A stretch of DNA of 15,946 nucleotides from positions 1 through 15,946 of the forward strand of contig DZDB01000036.1 of the NCBI GenBank assembly GCA_022736605.1. The letters are read 5' to 3'. The notes beneath the pieces are model-generated. The model worked only from the letters and a program-made list of their open reading frames with translations. It searched no databases and had not been told where the DNA came from. The position numbers were made by a program, and so were the translations under genes. The stretch is from Sideroxydans lithotrophicus (GTDB taxonomy: Bacteria; Pseudomonadota; Gammaproteobacteria; Burkholderiales; Sulfuriferulaceae). Shown in pieces: positions 14,666-15,946 of the stretch (its first letter is position 1; every line of letters starts with the position of its first letter).

Positions 14666-15946
14666 TCATGATGCTTTCCTTGCGCGCAGATACCACTCGG
14701 CCAGCAGACGCACCTGTTTGTCGGTGTAGCCCTTGGACACCATGCGCTGAACGAAATCGTGGTGTTTCTTCTGCTCCTCACTGGACGCCTTGGCGTTGAA
14801 GGAAATCACCGGCAGCAGGTCTTCGGTACTCGAGAACATGCGTTTCTCGATCACCAGACGCAGCTTTTCATAGCTGGTCCAGGCTGGATTTTTGCCATGA
14901 TTCTGCGCCCGCGCACGCAGCACAAAATTGACTACCTCGTGACGGAAATCCTTCGGATTGGCGATGCTGGCGGCTTTCTCGATTTTTTCCAGTTCAGCGT
15001 TGAGCTGGCTTCGGTCCAGGCTCTCGCCGGTATCCGGGTCGCGGTATTCCTGATCCTGTATCCACATATCAGCGTACGTCACATAGCGGTCAAAAATATT
15101 CTGGCCGTATTCGGAATACGATTCCAGATACGCGGTCTGCAACTCCTTCTCGATGTATTCGGCGTAATGTGGAGATAAGAACTCTTTCAGATACGCCACG
15201 TAGCGTTGCTCGGTTTCGGGCGCGAACTGCTCCTGTTCGATCTGCTGCTCCAGTATATAGAGCAGGTGTACCGGGTTGGCCGCCACTTCGGTGTGGTCGA
15301 AGTTGAACACCCGCGACAGAATCTTGAACGCGAAACGGGTGGAAATGCCGGTCATGCCCTCATCTACCCCGGCGAAATCACGGTACTCCTGATAGCTCTT
15401 GGCCTTGGGGTCGGTGTCCTTGAGGTTGTCACCGTCATAAATGCGCATTTTGGAATAAATGCTGGAGTTTTCCGGCTCCTTCAGTCGCGTGAGCACCGAA
15501 AATCGCGCCAGCATTTCCAGTGTGCCTGGCGCGCACGGCGCTGCCGACAGCGAACTGTGCTGCATCAGCTTCTCGTAAATCTTCACCTCTTCTGACACGC
15601 GCAGGCAATACGGCACCTTGACGATATAAATCCGGTCGAGAAACGCCTCGTTGTTCTTGTTGTTGCGGAACGTCGTCCACTCCGATTCGTTGCTGTGCGC
15701 CAGTATCACGCCGTCGAAGGGAATCGCGCCGAAGCCTTCGGTGCCTTTGTAGTTGCCTTCCTGCGTGGCGGTCAGCAACGGGTGCAGCACCTTGATCGGC
15801 GCCTTGAACATTTCGACAAATTCCATCAAACCCTGGTTGGCAAGACACAGGCCGCCGGAAAAGCTGTAGGCATCGACGTCATCCTGCGAATATTTCTCCA
15901 GCTTGCGGATATCCACCTTGCCGACCAGCGAGGAAATGTCCTGGTT
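14666..15946 (-). CDS. prkA: PrkA/YeaG AAA+ serine kinase-family protein, 5' end beyond window
   Basis: The reading frame is open to the right edge, so the N-terminal part (about 220 residues in the E. coli homologue of 644 aa, including Walker A) is missing. The 426 residues present start in the second half of the AAA+ domain: DAYSFSGGLCLANQGLMEF, VEMFKAPIKVLHPLLTATQEG, the sensor-like ILAHSNESEW, and FRNNKNNEAFLDRIYIVKVPY. The C-terminal PrkA domain follows, with SKMRIYDGDNLKDTDPKAKS and FNFDHTEVAANPVHLLYILE. YeaG is linked in E. coli to nitrogen starvation and stationary-phase survival. Its assignment as a Ser/Thr kinase has been questioned, because Bacillus PrkA was reported as an ATP-dependent protease (from memory). 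It is followed by yeaH after 13 bases. A GTG at 15916 is internal and not the true start. Confidence 0.95.
   Translation of the reverse strand, partial: NQDISSLVGKVDIRKLEKYSQDDVDAYSFSGGLCLANQGLMEFVEMFKAPIKVLHPLLTATQEGNYKGTEGFGAIPFDGVILAHSNESEWTTFRNNKNNEAFLDRIYIVKVPYCLRVSEEVKIYEKLMQHSSLSAAPCAPGTLEMLARFSVLTRLKEPENSSIYSKMRIYDGDNLKDTDPKAKSYQEYRDFAGVDEGMTGISTRFAFKILSRVFNFDHTEVAANPVHLLYILEQQIEQEQFAPETEQRYVAYLKEFLSPHYAEYIEKELQTAYLESYSEYGQNIFDRYVTYADMWIQDQEYRDPDTGESLDRSQLNAELEKIEKAASIANPKDFRHEVVNFVLRARAQNHGKNPAWTSYEKLRLVIEKRMFSSTEDLLPVISFNAKASSEEQKKHHDFVQRMVSKGYTDKQVRLLAEWYLRARKAS

Noticed and set aside
14653..14781. N-terminal extension of yeaH to 14781
   Set aside because: It would overlap prkA by 116 bases and encodes sequence unlike YeaH. 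ATG 14652 gives the family start.
14164..14799. Plus-strand open frame of 211 codons
   Set aside because: It is antisense to yeaH and the end of prkA. The composition is that of a complement frame and no motif is seen.

Overview
The window looks like a chromosomal segment from a betaproteobacterium, possibly of the Nitrosomonadales (Gallionella/Sideroxydans-like). This placement is an inference from the thiS-thiG-trmB order, the DUF1631 protein, the style of the small lipoprotein and an intermediate GC content; no rRNA or other decisive marker is present. Coding density is high. I see no insertion sequence, integrase, CRISPR array, phage gene or toxin-antitoxin pair.

Left block (1-6690). A small plus-strand lipoprotein gene (117-323) meets a long minus-strand gene run. 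In transcription order the run is tRNA-Gly(CCC), a DUF1631 protein, mutY (A/G mismatch adenine glycosylase), a TatD/YjjV metal hydrolase, a NapA/KefB-like CPA2 cation:proton antiporter, and tcdA (tRNA cyclic t6A dehydratase). From mutY to tcdA the genes overlap or lie within 14 bases of each other, so they are very probably one operon. It joins DNA repair, ion homeostasis and tRNA modification.

Middle block (6741-9726, plus strand). thiS and thiG (thiazole half of thiamine) are followed closely by trmB (tRNA m7G46 methyltransferase) and an HI0933/BaiN-type flavoprotein. No TPP riboswitch is seen in front of thiS, which starts only 50 bases from the divergent tRNA gene.

Right block (9728-15946). 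srkA (stress-response kinase A) and a DUF1415 gene run on the minus strand, coupled through a Shine-Dalgarno that overlaps the srkA stop. A divergent gene encodes a periplasmic protein with two PsiF repeats and ends at a strong bidirectional terminator. Beyond it, on the minus strand, is the conserved stress triad prkA (5' end outside the window), yeaH (DUF444) and spoVR (ycgB-like), with gaps of 13 and 1 bases.

The genes are recognisable conserved families. The least understood items are DUF1631, DUF1415, the PsiF-repeat protein and the biochemical job of the PrkA-YeaH-SpoVR triad. I found no clear evidence of an entirely new system. The best leads are the gene couplings and a few promoter and leader arrangements listed as findings.
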